NCBI GenBank assembly: GCA_934047225.1
Contig: OW204009.1
Location: forward strand, 16,752,898-16,816,897
Reading direction: 5' to 3'
DNA length: 64,000 bases
Source: Ypsolopha sequella
Taxonomy: Eukaryota; Arthropoda; Insecta; Lepidoptera; Ypsolophidae
Positions 1 through 11,794 of the stretch are shown here, in pieces; the first letter of the stretch is position 1, and each line of letters starts with the position of its first letter. Made by a program: the position numbers and the translations under genes. Below the pieces are notes generated by a model. The model did no database searches. It was not told the DNA's origin and worked only from the letters and a program-made list of their open reading frames with translations.

Positions 1-1257
1 AACAACACAAAATTTAAGTCAAACTGGTAACATTACTTCGTTAATCCGAGTTTAACTCAGGGTTAAATTCTGATGACTTTCTCTTAGTTTAATCCGAGAT
101 TTTGATTGGTGCAAGAGAGCTTTTTCTTAACCCTCTATTTTTTGACTTAACCCAAGTTAAAGTCGAGTTAAGAACATGCTGCAAGTGGGCCTAAGCTAAG
201 AGTAATTTTCGGATGACGCTGGAACCGGCTTAAGATAGACCCAAGCCAAGATTTGGAAGGGGATCTATTGTTTTATTGATCTATTAGATCACGAATAAAC
301 GATGTCGCAGCTATTGGCGATCTATTGTATTGGCGAGAATTATGTGGGTTAAATGAATGGGTCCTCCCTCACAGATCTAGCCAAGATGGACTCGTGATAT
401 TAACACAATAGCCATGTACTGATCCATATACAGGGGTGAGATTTGGGTCTTCGTATCCCCCCCTAAAATTGATTATATTTGGACGTTACTTCGCAAATTG
501 TAATCTAATAAAAACTACACCATAAACATTTTTTCATGTTTCTTTATTTAAGTTCTCCTTTGCCGCTCAAAATGATTTTGATAAGACTTTTCGTGTTCTT
601 GCATTTTTTTGATTAAGACCTAATCTTTAATAAAGTACCTTTGAATAAGATTTTTCTGCTCTGTAATATCCTATACTGTGCGACAAAAAACTGGAAGTTT
701 TATTTATTTTACTAATCGACATGGTAATCCCCAAAAGAAATCCTATAAAACTTAACAGCTTTATGAAATGAAATTGACAGAACGGATCGGGCTGCGTTGA
801 TGTCGTAGCCTTTTGGCGAAGCCTCTCGTATCATGTCCACTCATCAAGAGGTTAATCTCACAGTCAGAATCACGGAGGAGGAGAGAGGTTACTGCTGCGG
901 TCCGTAAAGCCCCGAAATGAAAAGTTCGGCACTGCAGCATTACTGGCTGAAGGGGTTCTGGCGTACCCATGCTAGCAAAGCAGTTTCAAAAGGCCCTTGA
1001 CAGTGGCCAGTGGCGTAACTAGCCTTTTCGGGCCCCAATGCGAAAAAAAATGGAAGTGTGTCACCTTTGTTTATTGTGAAAATGAACGTGGACTGCCGAG
1101 CGTTCGAAATACTTAAAATTAGACGTAATCTGACATCACCAGCCAGCAAGAACACAGCCGGAAAGAAATCTGAGGGAAAATTATAACTAACAAATGTGCA
1201 TAGAGCACAAAAAATACAGTTTCACAAAAGGATTTTAGGATGTTGGTATGGAACCTG

Positions 1258-1418
1258 GTGCTCTGCCGCGTAATTCTCATTTGTATCAACTTCAAGCAAA
1301 TGCATGCGAAATTCAATGCAGGCAAAAGAGATGGCATGTTAGGCGGGCGTCGTCGCACGCACGTCAAAATTCAATCTCAAGTTGATGTTGATGAAAATGA
1401 GAATTACGCGGTAGACCC
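1258..1418 (+). mobile_element. R1 MITE copy 1
   Basis: 161-bp element with about 20-bp terminal inverted repeats (CTACCGCGTAATTCTCATTT and its complement). Four copies occur in the window. Confidence 0.8.
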
Positions 1419-1564
1419 GCTGGTCCACTGCTACCGTCCACTGTCTTGATATTTTTTTCAAAATGGTGGCCTTGAATAATTCGTATAAAATTTGATAGTT
1501 GACATCAATACAAATAAAGCATATTTTTTGACAAAAGCTCTTAAACTTAAAGTGTCACATTTCA

Positions 1565-1704
1565 AAATTACAAGCAACCAAAGGTTCACCTGGAGGATTA
1601 AATTACAAGCAACCAAAGGTTCACCTGGAGGATTAAATTACAAGCAACCAAAGGTTCACCTGGAGGATTAAATTACAAGCAACCAAAGGTTCACCTGGAG
1701 GATT
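1565..1704 (+). repeat. 35-bp tandem repeat, four copies
   Basis: Unit beginning AAATTACAAGCAACCAAAGG repeats at 1565, 1600, 1635 and 1670 with no visible change. A single diverged unit lies near 17104 in a related palindromic element, so the expansion occurred inside a transposon copy and is recent. Confidence 0.9.
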
Positions 1705-2175
1705 AAATGCTATGCGTAGTGCTATAGAGTAGAGCCATGTTCTAAAAAGGTTTTACTTCTGGTGCTACTAATACAAAATAAGTTCCTTATATCTCCGAAA
1801 TGCGAAACTTTTTAAGCCCTTGTCAAAGAATATTTTTTCTTTGTATCGACGTTAACAATAGAGTTTAAAAAAAACAAGAAATCGCACTTTTGAAAAATAA
1901 AATGGCGGTTAGTCTGTAAAGGCCAACATCTTTGAGCCCCCTTGGATAAAGGATACGTTTTATTTACCGTCCCTGAAATCAGATGTACTTTATTTCTTCT
2001 AAAAAAGTTGACAACTCTAGCCCTGCCGCTTTCTTATATACCTACTTGAATATGAAAGAGACAGTTTTCTGACTTGCCCCTTTTTTCAAACCGCTCTCAC
2101 GGAAGAACGGGTTGAGTAAAATTTAGCAAAAAAGTTGAGCTTAGAGGACCATTCCTCGTTTAACGATAGAACAAG

Positions 2176-2273
2176 CCCTGCGTTCCGAAATAGAATTATA
2201 TCGCTAAAATCGATTACGAAAGTATGAAGTGAATGGCTTATGATCCATTGTAATTCTATTACGGACCGCAGGG
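2176..2273. mobile_element. 98-bp palindromic MITE, copy 1
   Basis: Ends CCCTGCGTTCCGAAATAG and its complement; contains 'cgctaaaatcgattacgaaa'. Confidence 0.7.
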
Positions 2274-2341
2274 ATAGGTTCATTCATCATTCATATTCTT
2301 CATTCATCTTCATTCTATCATTTTTCATTCTATCATTCATA

Positions 2342-2443
2342 CCCTGCGGTCCGAAATAGATATAAATCGCTAAAATCGATTACGAAAGTATGAAGTGAAT
2401 GGCTTATGTTATGATCCATTGTAATTCTATTTCGGACCGCAGA
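2342..2443. mobile_element. 98-bp palindromic MITE, copy 2
   Basis: Direct copy of the element at 2176, 68 bp downstream across a CATTC-rich spacer, with a 4-bp internal duplication. Confidence 0.7.
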
Positions 2444-3141
2444 GATAGTCATATTCTTCGTTGTCCTCTTGAAAAATAATACACACAGTGTTGATTTGGT
2501 CCACAACTTGCAAAATATGAATATAGTATTAGGTAGCGTTCCTAAATGAGACCCGTTCCACAACCACCCGAGTGAAAACGAGCAGCTCGAAGTCTTTCAA
2601 TAAACCTTGTCAGAAATGTTAAATTCACTTTGACAGTTACATATTAAATTTGAATTTTACATTTAACAGGGCCATTTAATTAACCATTTAATTTTTAAAT
2701 TTAATTATTTTACATTTTTTCGTAATCAGTTTGTATAATAAATATAACCCAGTGCCGGTAGTTGCTGACCAAATCAACAACTAGTTTAAATCACGTGTGC
2801 GAAAATTTAGGACACTTTTTCTTGCGTTTTTTTTTTTAACTTTTGTGAGGGCCTTTTCGAAAAAATATTTTACAATAAACTAATCGTTCGTGGCTCGCTA
2901 GGGCCTTCTTAAATCAGGGGCCCCATGCGACCACATTAGTTGCATTAGCATAGCTATGCCACTGCCAATGTCACTGACGGACGGATGGAAAACGGCGTCA
3001 ATCCATACTCTATTTCTCCCTTTTGGTACATAACCCTAAAAAATATATAATTTTCTCCACAAAGAAAGACGAGTGCATTATGTACCATTGAAAATAAAAC
3101 ATAACGGATAGTGCTTTATTGTATATTTCCAGGAAACTCAC

Positions 3142-4205
3142 CTTCATATTCTATACTCTCACTTTCAACACTACGTTGTGTCGTTGTCTGTTCTGTTGTC
3201 TCATTCTGTCTTTTGGCTGCCTTCTCCATAATCGGTGCACTATCCTTATTTTCGCTTTCATAATCATTTGAATGCAGTTTTACTTCATTGTTAGATCTTC
3301 TTCCAGCTTCTTTATAAACTTTGTCAAGTGTTTTTTTAAGTGACTCGAGGCGCTTTTCTAAGAGAGCTATTTTATTTGTTTCATTTCCCTCAGCATCTTT
3401 AATTGCTTCGATTTCCAATTCATTTTGTTTATCAGTGATGTTTTTTTCTGTTATGTACTTGTTTTCCCGTTTGGCATTGTTGTTTTTTTCCTTCCTATCG
3501 TTTGTATTTGTAAATTTAATTAATTTTTCTTGGTTTGCAGAGTTGTTAATATTTATGTTTTCTTCCGACATCATTTTCACATCTTGTTCTGTTGTGACCA
3601 AGCATTTTTTTGCTTGTCTGTGAATATCCACCGGATGTCCACTTTCAATAGTATTTTCGTTGAGATTTTTAGTAAAATTTCCGCCAAAAAATATACCGGT
3701 TGAAGCTTTTTGTGTTGTAGCAACTACTAAGGTTTTTGACATTTTAATACTTGGATCACGAGGAATAGCTTTCTCAACAGTACTATTTTGTTTGAAGTTA
3801 TCAATAGAACTATTTTGACTCTCTAAACGAGTGATCTTACGGCCGTCTACTGTTGTTGATAAATTAGTTATCTCAAAATCAGCATCATTATGATTTTCTA
3901 AAGTAATTCTCGGTTGAATATCTTGCACCTCTGTTGACGAAGTCATCATCTCTTCTAGTTCAATTTGGTTATCTTTAACGTCATATTTTTTATGATTAGA
4001 AGTTAAATTTGTGGTGATTGGCTCAAAGCTTTCAATTGTAAGCCCTCCTTCAAATCCAGACGAAGATTCTAATATAGAGTCGTAGTTCACTCTTCTTTGC
4101 TTCTCTGAGTTACGTAACAAAAAACCAAAAATATTTTGTTTGCTTATATTTTTAGAAGTTTTGTTAACCAGATTATTTTGTTTTTGCGTAACTGCTTGTG
4201 CTATC
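3142..4205 (-). CDS. Exon: Thr/Ser/Asn/Lys/Glu-rich tail of the minus-strand gene
   Basis: About 355 codons in one frame, entered in phase 2 after the acceptor TTTAGTTACAG. Low-complexity and hydrophilic. It holds several N-x-S/T sites (which could be glycosylated if the protein is secreted), and near its end a heptad-like Leu/Lys/Glu segment with coiled-coil character at roughly 3290-3420, followed by a Thr/Gln/Glu-rich stretch. The frame stays open past 3142 to a stop at 3118-3116 that overlaps an AATAAA. However, an almost ideal donor, GAAG/GTGAGT, lies at 3145-3136 in phase 1. I therefore end the exon at 3142; use of the downstream stop with its overlapping poly(A) signal is the alternative. 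Confidence 0.7.
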
Positions 4206-5472
4206 CTGTAACTAAAGTTAATTTTTATACTTACTATCATGCTCGACTCATCAATTTTAAGTAGGTACGTTGCAAAAACTACTTTATACATACCCTTGAT
4301 TTTTACTCCTTGAAATGTTATTGTCTGATTGGCGATCTTTTCTGAACGTCCCAATATTAATAACTGCATTGTAATCTTGTGTCTTATTACCATACTTTCT
4401 GCCTATTTTTCTTTTTTTTGGAGCCTTGTCATGAACAAGCACTTTTGAAGTGTTCATTTTTTTTATCATACCATTCCTATTTTTACTGCGCCGTAAAGAT
4501 TTCCTCCAGTTCAAATATTCTAACAAATCAGCATCAGTTTGATGTGCAGAGACTTCGGAGGAATTACCTGTTTTTTTAACTTTTGAGATCTTTTTAGAAG
4601 AGTTTTGTTTAGATGAACTTCTTCTTGTAATAATGTTGGATGTTAAGATTTCATTCAAATAATCTTCTATGGTTATCCTATCATTTACTTCAAATTTAGA
4701 ATATTGGTCAAATATTAAGTGCCTTATAGCGTACCTTAAAAGATTGTGCAGCTCTCCGTAGTCATGCATGGATTTTGATTGATAATTTTGAAGATTTCTG
4801 GTAAAATTATGCACTTCTAGTAAAGTTTCATCGTCATATAGAGAGTTGAGAAGGTCAATTAACAATTCTTGAGCTTCATTCGAATTAGTTTTTAAGGACC
4901 GAAAGAATTTCTTTAATTTACTTCTCAGTGCATCGGCAGGAATTTCAACTATTTCTTCCAAATCATAGGTCATTAATTTTCTAAACTTACTATTTGTCAT
5001 GAGCTCAAAAAACTTACATCCTTTGTAGCGATACTGTTTGAATTCTTCTAAGGCGATTTTTGCGACATTTTCTAGGTTTTCGTCGTCAAGGTAGATTAAT
5101 AGAACAATTGTATTTACAAGGTGGTCGGAAAACTTAAGGTCATTCTCAGAATTGCGTCGAAAGCTAGGCTTAGGGTGTTTGATAGCATCTTTGACTTTAG
5201 ATAAGAAAGTTTGCAAGCTGTTTATGAGTTTTAGATCAGAGGTTAGGTCCTTCTTGTCGAATTTTAAAATGGTTTCCAAAGCGAGATTGATACTTCTTGA
5301 CTTTGGTGATTTGCTATCGACTGGAATTAATCAATATACCAAGTGTAAATGGACAGGTATCTTTAAATAATACCATAATCTACTGATCATACTGAACAAC
5401 TTTCCTAAAGAAACCTACAAAAATTAAATAAATGTCCCATAGCTTTTCTAAAAGTTTTTTAGTTAAATTCAT
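3142..5472 (-). CDS. Multi-exon gene of unknown function (minus strand), partial at 3' side
   Basis: Gene model from three exons: candidate signal-peptide exon (5472 to about 5415), exon 4396-5320 and exon 3142-4205. The two large frames overlap in different phases and are joined by an intron 4206-4395 (donor GTATGG, acceptor TTTAGTTACAG), which keeps phase 2 on both sides. The product starts with a Leu/Lys/Glu-rich, helix-prone region of about 250 residues and continues into a low-complexity Thr/Ser/Asn/Lys tail. No catalytic motif, zinc-binding pattern or internal membrane segment is visible. The second large exon ends in a strong donor (GTGAGT, phase 1) before the apparent stop, so at least one more exon should follow below position 3142; none was identified. 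The helical half resembles the core of the plus-strand gene at 35-43 kb. I do not recognise the family; a secreted structural or regulatory protein is possible but unproven. Confidence 0.75.
4396..5320 (-). CDS. Exon: Leu/Lys-rich helical region of the minus-strand gene
   Basis: Open in one frame for about 308 codons. The acceptor is read as TTAATTCCAG at 5330-5321 because an in-frame stop (TGA 5333-5331) lies just upstream and no Met occurs there. The sequence is dominated by amphipathic helices: a Leu-rich segment followed by an Asp-Asp-Glu-Asn stretch, a Lys/Phe-rich block, then a segment with the motif YDDE about 150 residues in. The last 80 residues are Ser/Lys/Arg-rich with basic runs. 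The donor at 4395 (GTATGG) is in phase 2. Order and spacing of the helices and the YDDE motif match exons at 35541-39803 on the other strand, which suggests distant homology. Confidence 0.8.
5415..5472 (-). CDS. Candidate first coding exon with signal-peptide-like N-terminus
   Basis: On the minus strand an ATG at 5472-5470 opens a short frame beginning MNLTKKLLEKLWDIYLIFVG: a lysine-containing start followed by a hydrophobic stretch, as in a signal peptide. It lies about 95 bases upstream of the next exon. Two phase-consistent joins exist. One is a donor at 5414 (phase 1) to the acceptor before 5320. The other is a donor GTATGA at 5392 (phase 2) to an AG at 5297-5296. Neither is strong: the first donor departs from consensus after GT, and the second acceptor lacks a pyrimidine tract. 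The next exon has no in-frame Met near its start, so an upstream coding exon is required and this is the nearest candidate. Confidence 0.4.
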
Positions 5473-5579
5473 AATATAAATTAACTATTATCTTTTTATG
5501 ATTTTTTAAAGACAGATTATTTCACAGTCACGTAAAGGCCCTTTAGAAAATTTAATCCAAATGTGATGTGACACCAACC

Positions 5580-6980
5580 GACGATTATCCCGGTACGCAC
5601 TGTAGGTAGTAGTGCACCCAAGGACACCCCCCCGGTCAGTGTAGGACTATTGTAAGGAATGAAAACGACGGAAACTACACTATTGGGTTGACGTGCAAGT
5701 GGACTGGATAACTGGGATTATGGAAGGAACATGATGGGAAGAAACTATAGCACCTGCACTACCTATGTTAATAACACGGAAAAATGAGCAGGCGGAGACT
5801 CGCCAACTCAATTAAATGGACAAGTGGGCAACATTTGCTGAGCGGCTAAAAGGTGGAGAGGTGTCACTGGACTTTAAACGACGATCACTTGCTCCCTGAG
5901 GGTTCAGCATCACGTGCCCACTCGCCACTTACGTTTCACATCCACCCTTCGAGCATATAACCCGGCAGGTGGGCCCGGCCCACCTCAGAAACCTTCTGGC
6001 CCACCCCAGAATAAAAGTAAAATATTAAATAAAACCAAAATACATCAGCAATATACGTAAAACAATGTTAATGTTTTTAATAATACCTACACCACCTTTC
6101 TATGTGTATACTAACATCAACTAACATGTCTAACATGCATAAATAAAAACGAAAAGTTTTGTATTCGTTGTCTTTAACATCTATCTGTCAGTGGTCGGTC
6201 GGCTTAGTTAATAATTAAATCTGCCCCCCCCCCCCCCAGAAAAAAATCATTGCTACGCCCTCTCCCTTATTTTGGCTTCCATTTAATACTTTGGTACCAT
6301 TTAATCTAAAGGTGGCCGCATCCATGGAGGTCTCTCCCTCAATCACACTAACGGACAAAGTCCCCTATAGTTGCCAAACTATTGCCGCAAGGAAGCGACT
6401 TGTTGGGATGGGGATGGAATGCTTAGTAGACCGGATAACAGACCGGAGTGAGATAATGGACATCTGTCTCAAAAATCTCTCACCAATTTAGTTATGGCAG
6501 ATGGTGACTTGCTGCTTGATAACAGGATAGCCCTTGTGGGCCCCCTATCTAGCCACCATGGGGTGGCAAGGGGCAACACTGTGTAAGCAGGTTGAGGTGA
6601 GTCTGCGGGGCGCAAAATCTATACACAGTCAAGTCCCCCGGCGTTATGACATTTTACATTTCCAACCTGGAGCATAGGTTCCGATCTAGCAATTCCACTC
6701 TGGCCGGCTGGTTAAAGCAAACGCAGGGGCGGGGAGGTATGTAGCTGTGTTTATGTGTGTGTATTTCCCCTGGAAGTAGGGTCCGTGGTATCGCCACTCA
6801 TCATCGGCTCGCCAGAAGCCGCCCTGCGGTGACTGATTGCAATGGACGTACTGGACGTACCAGAGGGCGATTGGGTAGTCACCACCCTTATAATTTTTTA
6901 ATTATTGTAGCTTGTCTTTCTAGCTTTCCAATGATACCCGTATTACTTTTATATAATATAATTGCTACAAATACGTAGCA
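5580..6980. other. Intergenic dispersed-repeat-like region
   Basis: Higher-GC blocks (5.58-6.0 kb and 6.3-6.9 kb) with no convincing frame, looking like old dispersed elements I cannot name, plus a C homopolymer near 6222-6238. No gene seen. Confidence 0.4.
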
Positions 6981-6999
6981 TTTAGCACGATTTTTCCTT

Positions 7000-8290
7000 A
7001 GGCGCGCCGGCCGTCGCGTCACCTCTGTTGTTCTTATAGCGATATCTAGCGCTTAGAATGCTCTAATACTACGGGAATATTGGTTGAAGCTTTAAGGGCG
7101 ACCTCAAAAAAAAAAACCTAAAGCTAACTTTTGTGCACAAAAGTTCCTTAGAATCACAAAAATACATCCTTAAAACCCCTGACCCCTAAGGTGTCCGCGT
7201 CCCCCCCTCCCCCCAAATGTGTCTCCATTTGCAGTATTTTTCATTTTACTTAAAAACGGTAAGAGTTAGATGAAAACTGTCAAAGAAGTAAATATTCTTC
7301 ACACGTTGGTCTACAAAATGAGACTATATTTTCTTAAATTGACCAAGTAATGAAGTTACAGTTCATTAAATCTGAACTGATAAAGTAGGTACCTATACTG
7401 CATTGTAACATAGAAGTCAATGTATTGTTCACAAAAGTACATCCTTAAAACCCCCTAGGGTGTCCGCGTCTCCCTTTCCCTTCTCCATAATGTGTCTTCG
7501 TTTGCAATATTTTTCATTTTACTCAAAAAAAAAAAATTATATTCATGTGTTACCAAAAAAGTGCAGCATTTTAAAACGTAAACTTCTTAAACTATGTAAT
7601 AAAAATAAGTGGCGCCATTGTACACTATGTTTAATTGTTTCTTTTGTGTCTTTATTGTTTGTGTTATAAATAAAAAAAAAATATTACCAAAACAAAAAAA
7701 GCCGCTCAAAAATAACGCCAACACTTTTTTCATTTTCGTGTTATCAGGTGAAACATTTTTTTATGACAAATAAATAATTCCGTTTATTGTTACCAATTTC
7801 ATACAGTTAGCATAAATAAATAAGAAGTAAGTACGTGTAAGTTGGACTATCGATTAAAATCCACACGAATCGACATTCGTTCTTATTTCCTCATAAGACG
7901 AGCCAAAAGTGTGTCGACGGATTTTCCTTGAATGGCGACTACGTAATGTTCTCTTTACATAAAAAAGTATCATCTCCATGTATAATGTTCAAATGGTATG
8001 TTTGTTTGTAACGTAAAAATCACGAAACAGCACAAAATTGAAGTTGAATGTGGACTATCTTTTATTTATTACTTACTAGCTTTTGCCCGCGGCTTCGCCG
8101 GCACTTCGATGTCATTTTTGGATGACTCTATTGATAAAGATATTTCAATTCAATTCAATGCCATTTTATCTGGCTTCCGATAATTTGACTCCCACATTAG
8201 TTCCACCAATGTCGATAAAGATATTTCTCTTAAACGGTATGTATAAAAATTAAAAAAAAATATATACATATTAAAGCCGATTCTGAAGGT
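7000..8290. other. Intergenic region without visible genes
   Basis: AT-rich, with two related segments at 7135-7260 and 7430-7525 ('aaaagtacatccttaaaacccc'-like starts) and a LINE 3'-end-like 'cttttgcccgcggcttcgcc' at about 8080. Nothing else supported. Confidence 0.4.
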
Positions 8291-8294
8291 TTTT

Positions 8295-9505
8295 GGGTTG
8301 TTCTCAAAATTTTTGTAGTTTTTGTGTCCATTTCACAATAGTTTTACTAAAACGCCTATAGATTGTGAAGTCCGCCTTCCCTAATATCAAGTTTATCATT
8401 ATTGCTTTGCTATGAATTGAACTTAAAAGTGATTTATTCTTAAAATATTTAATCCATTATTCTTATATTTAAAAACGGCCTTGTCTACACAAATACTTTT
8501 TCTACCATATTTTTGTTACGATTTTGTAACACTGATATAACGTTAAAAAAGAATATTCATATTTTTTGCTTCATGGCTACACAGGAAGTTATATATATCC
8601 CTAAACAGTTGACATAAGTGTCAAGCAGCAGCTATTTTGTTTACGGCTGTTGTGAGTTGATGATTGCGTGAACAGAAAAAAAATACTTTTTTGAATTATT
8701 TTTGTCACAAGGTTTTGCAGGAACAGGTGAGAAGTATTTTTTGTTTGTTTTGCCAAGCAAGAAGAACTTTGTATAGAGATCATGTGTATTCCATTAACTT
8801 CTTTCCATTCCTCACATGTGATGAGCAGCAAATATTTTGAGGTTAGGAAAACGTGATTTTAGATTTATTTTTGTAACTTTCTTTTGTAACGTAACAAAAT
8901 TATACAATAAAGTCGTGGTTACATTGAAATCATAAAGTAAGTGTGTTTGTTTGTGTGTGTGACTTTTTTGTTCCCGCGGACCCTGTTTTGGTTTTTTTTT
9001 GTACAGGAAAAGTCGGTATTCTAGCGAGCGGGCGAGTTAATAGTGATATCCTTTCCACTTTAAAAGTTGGCTTTGCTAAAAGTTGCATTTTGGGCGTTAT
9101 ATATTAATTAATTCTTAATATTTTATTACAAATCCGGAGACTCGACTCTTAATAGTTGATTACGTAGAATTCGTTAGGTTTCTTTAAAAAAATCATTAAG
9201 GTTTTCTGTTAATTAATAGAATGTTAGATTTATTTAGATTTGATTTTTTTCAATGAATGTTTAATCTTTCTTTCAAAATTTCATTACATGGAATAAATTA
9301 TTTTCCTTACATAAATTATTTTTTATAACACCCCGTTATTTTTCATTAAATTTTATTCCGATAAACAACGAATCAACACAAGTAAAGTCGTGGACTTAAG
9401 GATATAGCAATGATGAACGAACCCTTATAATTTTTTTTGTTACATTTTTGTAACGATTTATTTTTGTTACAATTTTGTTACCTACAAAAATTTTGAGAAC
9501 AACCC
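8295..9505. mobile_element. 1.2-kb element with 24-bp terminal inverted repeats
   Basis: 8295-8318 is the exact reverse complement of 9482-9505. Inside both ends are clusters of TTTTGTTAC/GTAAC motifs (about 8512-8530, 8868-8890, 9439-9480). No transposase frame seen; probably non-autonomous. Confidence 0.6.
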
Positions 9506-10343
9506 TTTTACTACTTGAAATTTGGTATTATACAAAGGGTGGTTTTTTGGCACAAATATAGGACTAAATAGGAAAACAATTAATTTCCAATTCTATGTGG
9601 AATAAACTATAATAAAAGCGCAGAAGGCAGAGTTTTCAGGTTCTCCTTTCGCTCGAATGAAGCCATGAGCAAAAGTTTAGTGTTGCAATATAAATAAAAT
9701 GGCTGCAATATGTTTGAGGTAAAATACCTCCTTGCTGGAGCTCCTTTCTTTCTGCTTTATCAGTAAAATTTTGAAATAATGCCTAATTTACGGACAATAA
9801 TACTAGGATTGCTTTTAGAGGCACGATTCATTATGAGTTACGGTAAACTTGAATGCATTTGTTTTTATGATTATTTGGATGCATTCTTTTTATAATTGTG
9901 TAAAGAATGAGTCTGAAAAATGGCACGAACAGCTCGCTATAGCATCGATTTTAGTTCTGTTGAGTAAAAACATTTCATTTTGGGTGTATTTACTAAAAAT
10001 AGTGATAGGTGTGTTGTGTTTTAAAATCACCGTATCCAGTGCAGTGCGTTGTTTAGTGGAATAAAGTTGCAGACTGTGCCCTTTCTTGCGTTTTTACACT
10101 CAATATAGTTCGCTTTAAAAGTCTATCATTTACCGCGAGCTTATTTATTTTATACTAACAAGCGACACGTGTACGCACACATTTATAAACTGCAGTTTCA
10201 GCAAGCAGCTTTGAGTAACATGGACATATATCAGTATCTCCAACTCCCTATGTCAAAATTACGGTGCTGCTACTCTAAAAATACGGTAGATGGTTAAATA
10301 TTAAGGCAGATAAAAAAAAAGAATTAGGTACTTTTTTTTTCGA
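9505..10343. other. Intergenic region without visible genes
   Basis: About 100 bp at 9990-10090 resembles 53960-54040 ('ttaaaatcaccgtaaccagt' type), a diverged dispersed repeat. No coding evidence. Confidence 0.4.
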
Positions 10344-10438
10344 GTTTTTCTTTCTGTATCGAAAAGACAAAGACAGAACGCTCAAAATAAGGTTAGTCCT
10401 GTCAAATTAGTTAAGTTATGTTGCGCCGAATCGACACA
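10343..10438. mobile_element. R2 MITE, half copy
   Basis: Right half of the 160-bp palindromic R2 family, ending in the complement of GGTGTCGATTCGG. Confidence 0.7.
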
Positions 10439-10499
10439 ATTGTCATGAAATTAATCCCGAAATTACACTCGTATACCCACTTATCACCGATGTTTATTA

Positions 10500-10617
10500 C
10501 TTGTCAGGTGGTGGGTGGTGATCCCTATCGCCGTACTGTGAAGACAAATACACGCAGACCAAATTTAAATGTGCCCTTCCGGGATTTGAACCTGCGACCT
10601 CTAGAAAGGCGATCTCA
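10500..10617 (-). mobile_element. tRNA-derived SINE fragment
   Basis: The reverse strand carries a B-box-like GGTTCAAATCC followed by the family body. The head beyond the B box is truncated. Confidence 0.5.
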
Positions 10618-10695
10618 TGCATTCTTGTGGATTAAATTCCACGCATTCAACATATTTTAGCACATAAAATAAAATAGTAAAAAAAACATTTCCAG

Positions 10696-10907
10696 CCCAT
10701 CCTGGGACAGCCCAAGAAGAGGCGAAGGTAAAAGCAGAAGATCTAATGAAATCTCTAAGAAAAGCATACGAAGAACAGTTGAACCGAGAAGGCGACAAAG
10801 CCAATCAAGCTTTTGAAGTTCAACAGTCAATGTTAAGAAGCCTCAAGAGCTTCATAGATCTGTCAGTGGACACTGAAGCTGACACCAGAAGAAACGACGG
10901 TCTTTAA
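10696..10907 (+). CDS. Terminal coding exon of an otherwise unseen gene
   Basis: The acceptor ACATTTCCAG at 10686-10695 is followed by 70 codons in phase 1 ending at TAA 10905-10907. Lys/Glu/Ala/Arg-rich and helix-prone, with alternating Leu and charged residues (for example SLRKAYEEQLNREG) typical of a coiled coil. AATAAA signals follow at about 10987 and 11060, the expected place for polyadenylation. No upstream exon of this gene was found between the minus-strand gene and this point, so its start may lie far upstream or in the repeat-rich interval. Codon composition and the clean acceptor, stop and poly(A) layout support a real 3' exon. It is not recognisably related to the neighbouring genes. 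Confidence 0.6.
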
Positions 10908-11794
10908 TCTTTACCTTTTGCCTTTTTTTTTGTAAAGCACTGTATTATTCCACACTTCTGTTTACATACATCTATACTGATATAGATAATAAAGATGAAA
11001 CATTGCTGGCTTGTTAGTTTGCTAGGGCTAATCTCTGAAACTACTGAACTGAAAAGCATGGAGCTAAAATAAAGGACGGAGAACAACTTAGGATAGTTTT
11101 TATTCCGGAAAAAGCATAGTTTCTAGAAGATTTTGACATCTGTCACTTTTGAAAAAAAGTATTCTATGTCTATGGTCTTTTGTCCTTACTTGTACATCTG
11201 AAATTTTTGACATATTTGAGTATGACACTTTGATATTGTACACTTTCGACATACGAGCATGTCAGTTTTGACATAATATGTCATTTTTAGACTAAGGTTA
11301 CTCATAAAAGCCGCGGATAAAAGCTATTTTCTTACAAAAGCACCAATTTTATTTTTTTATTCCATAGATTTTGAAACGTCTATTTCAAAACAGAAAGATA
11401 TTGCGAGGAGCTCCAAAGAGACCACAACTTTACAGTACTGGTCCGGGTCACCGCCAAATGCTACAACTCCAGGTACTTTTACTTTATTGAACGAGCGAGC
11501 GAAGTTCTGCGAGTCTACTTGAAACATCCGGCATTTGTATGTATGTATGTATGTTTGTCCGAAGATAACTCGAGTATCGTTGATTGGAACGTCATGAAAT
11601 TTGGTAGGCGAGTAATTGAGACAAGAAAAAAAAAATTGTTCGAACATGAGCCAAATCGGTCAAGAGGTTGTCGAGATATGCGGTTGTAAGAGGGTTCCGC
11701 GAGTTCATAGTTCGAGGCGTACTACTAGTTATCTTTAACCGGTTGAACTTGTTATTAAAATTCATGAACAGTGAAACATTGCACCTTTTCCTAG

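Larger units (their letters stand above)
1008..2964. mobile_element. hAT-like end pair enclosing younger insertions
   Basis: The left end CAGTGGCGTAACTAG and right end ...CATAGCTATGCCACTG are inverted, and inner segments contain the 'gggcccc' tracts common in such elements. No 8-bp duplication is recognisable, so pairing of the ends is tentative. Enclosed are an R1 copy, a palindromic element with a 35-bp tandem array, and two copies of a 100-bp element. Confidence 0.35.
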
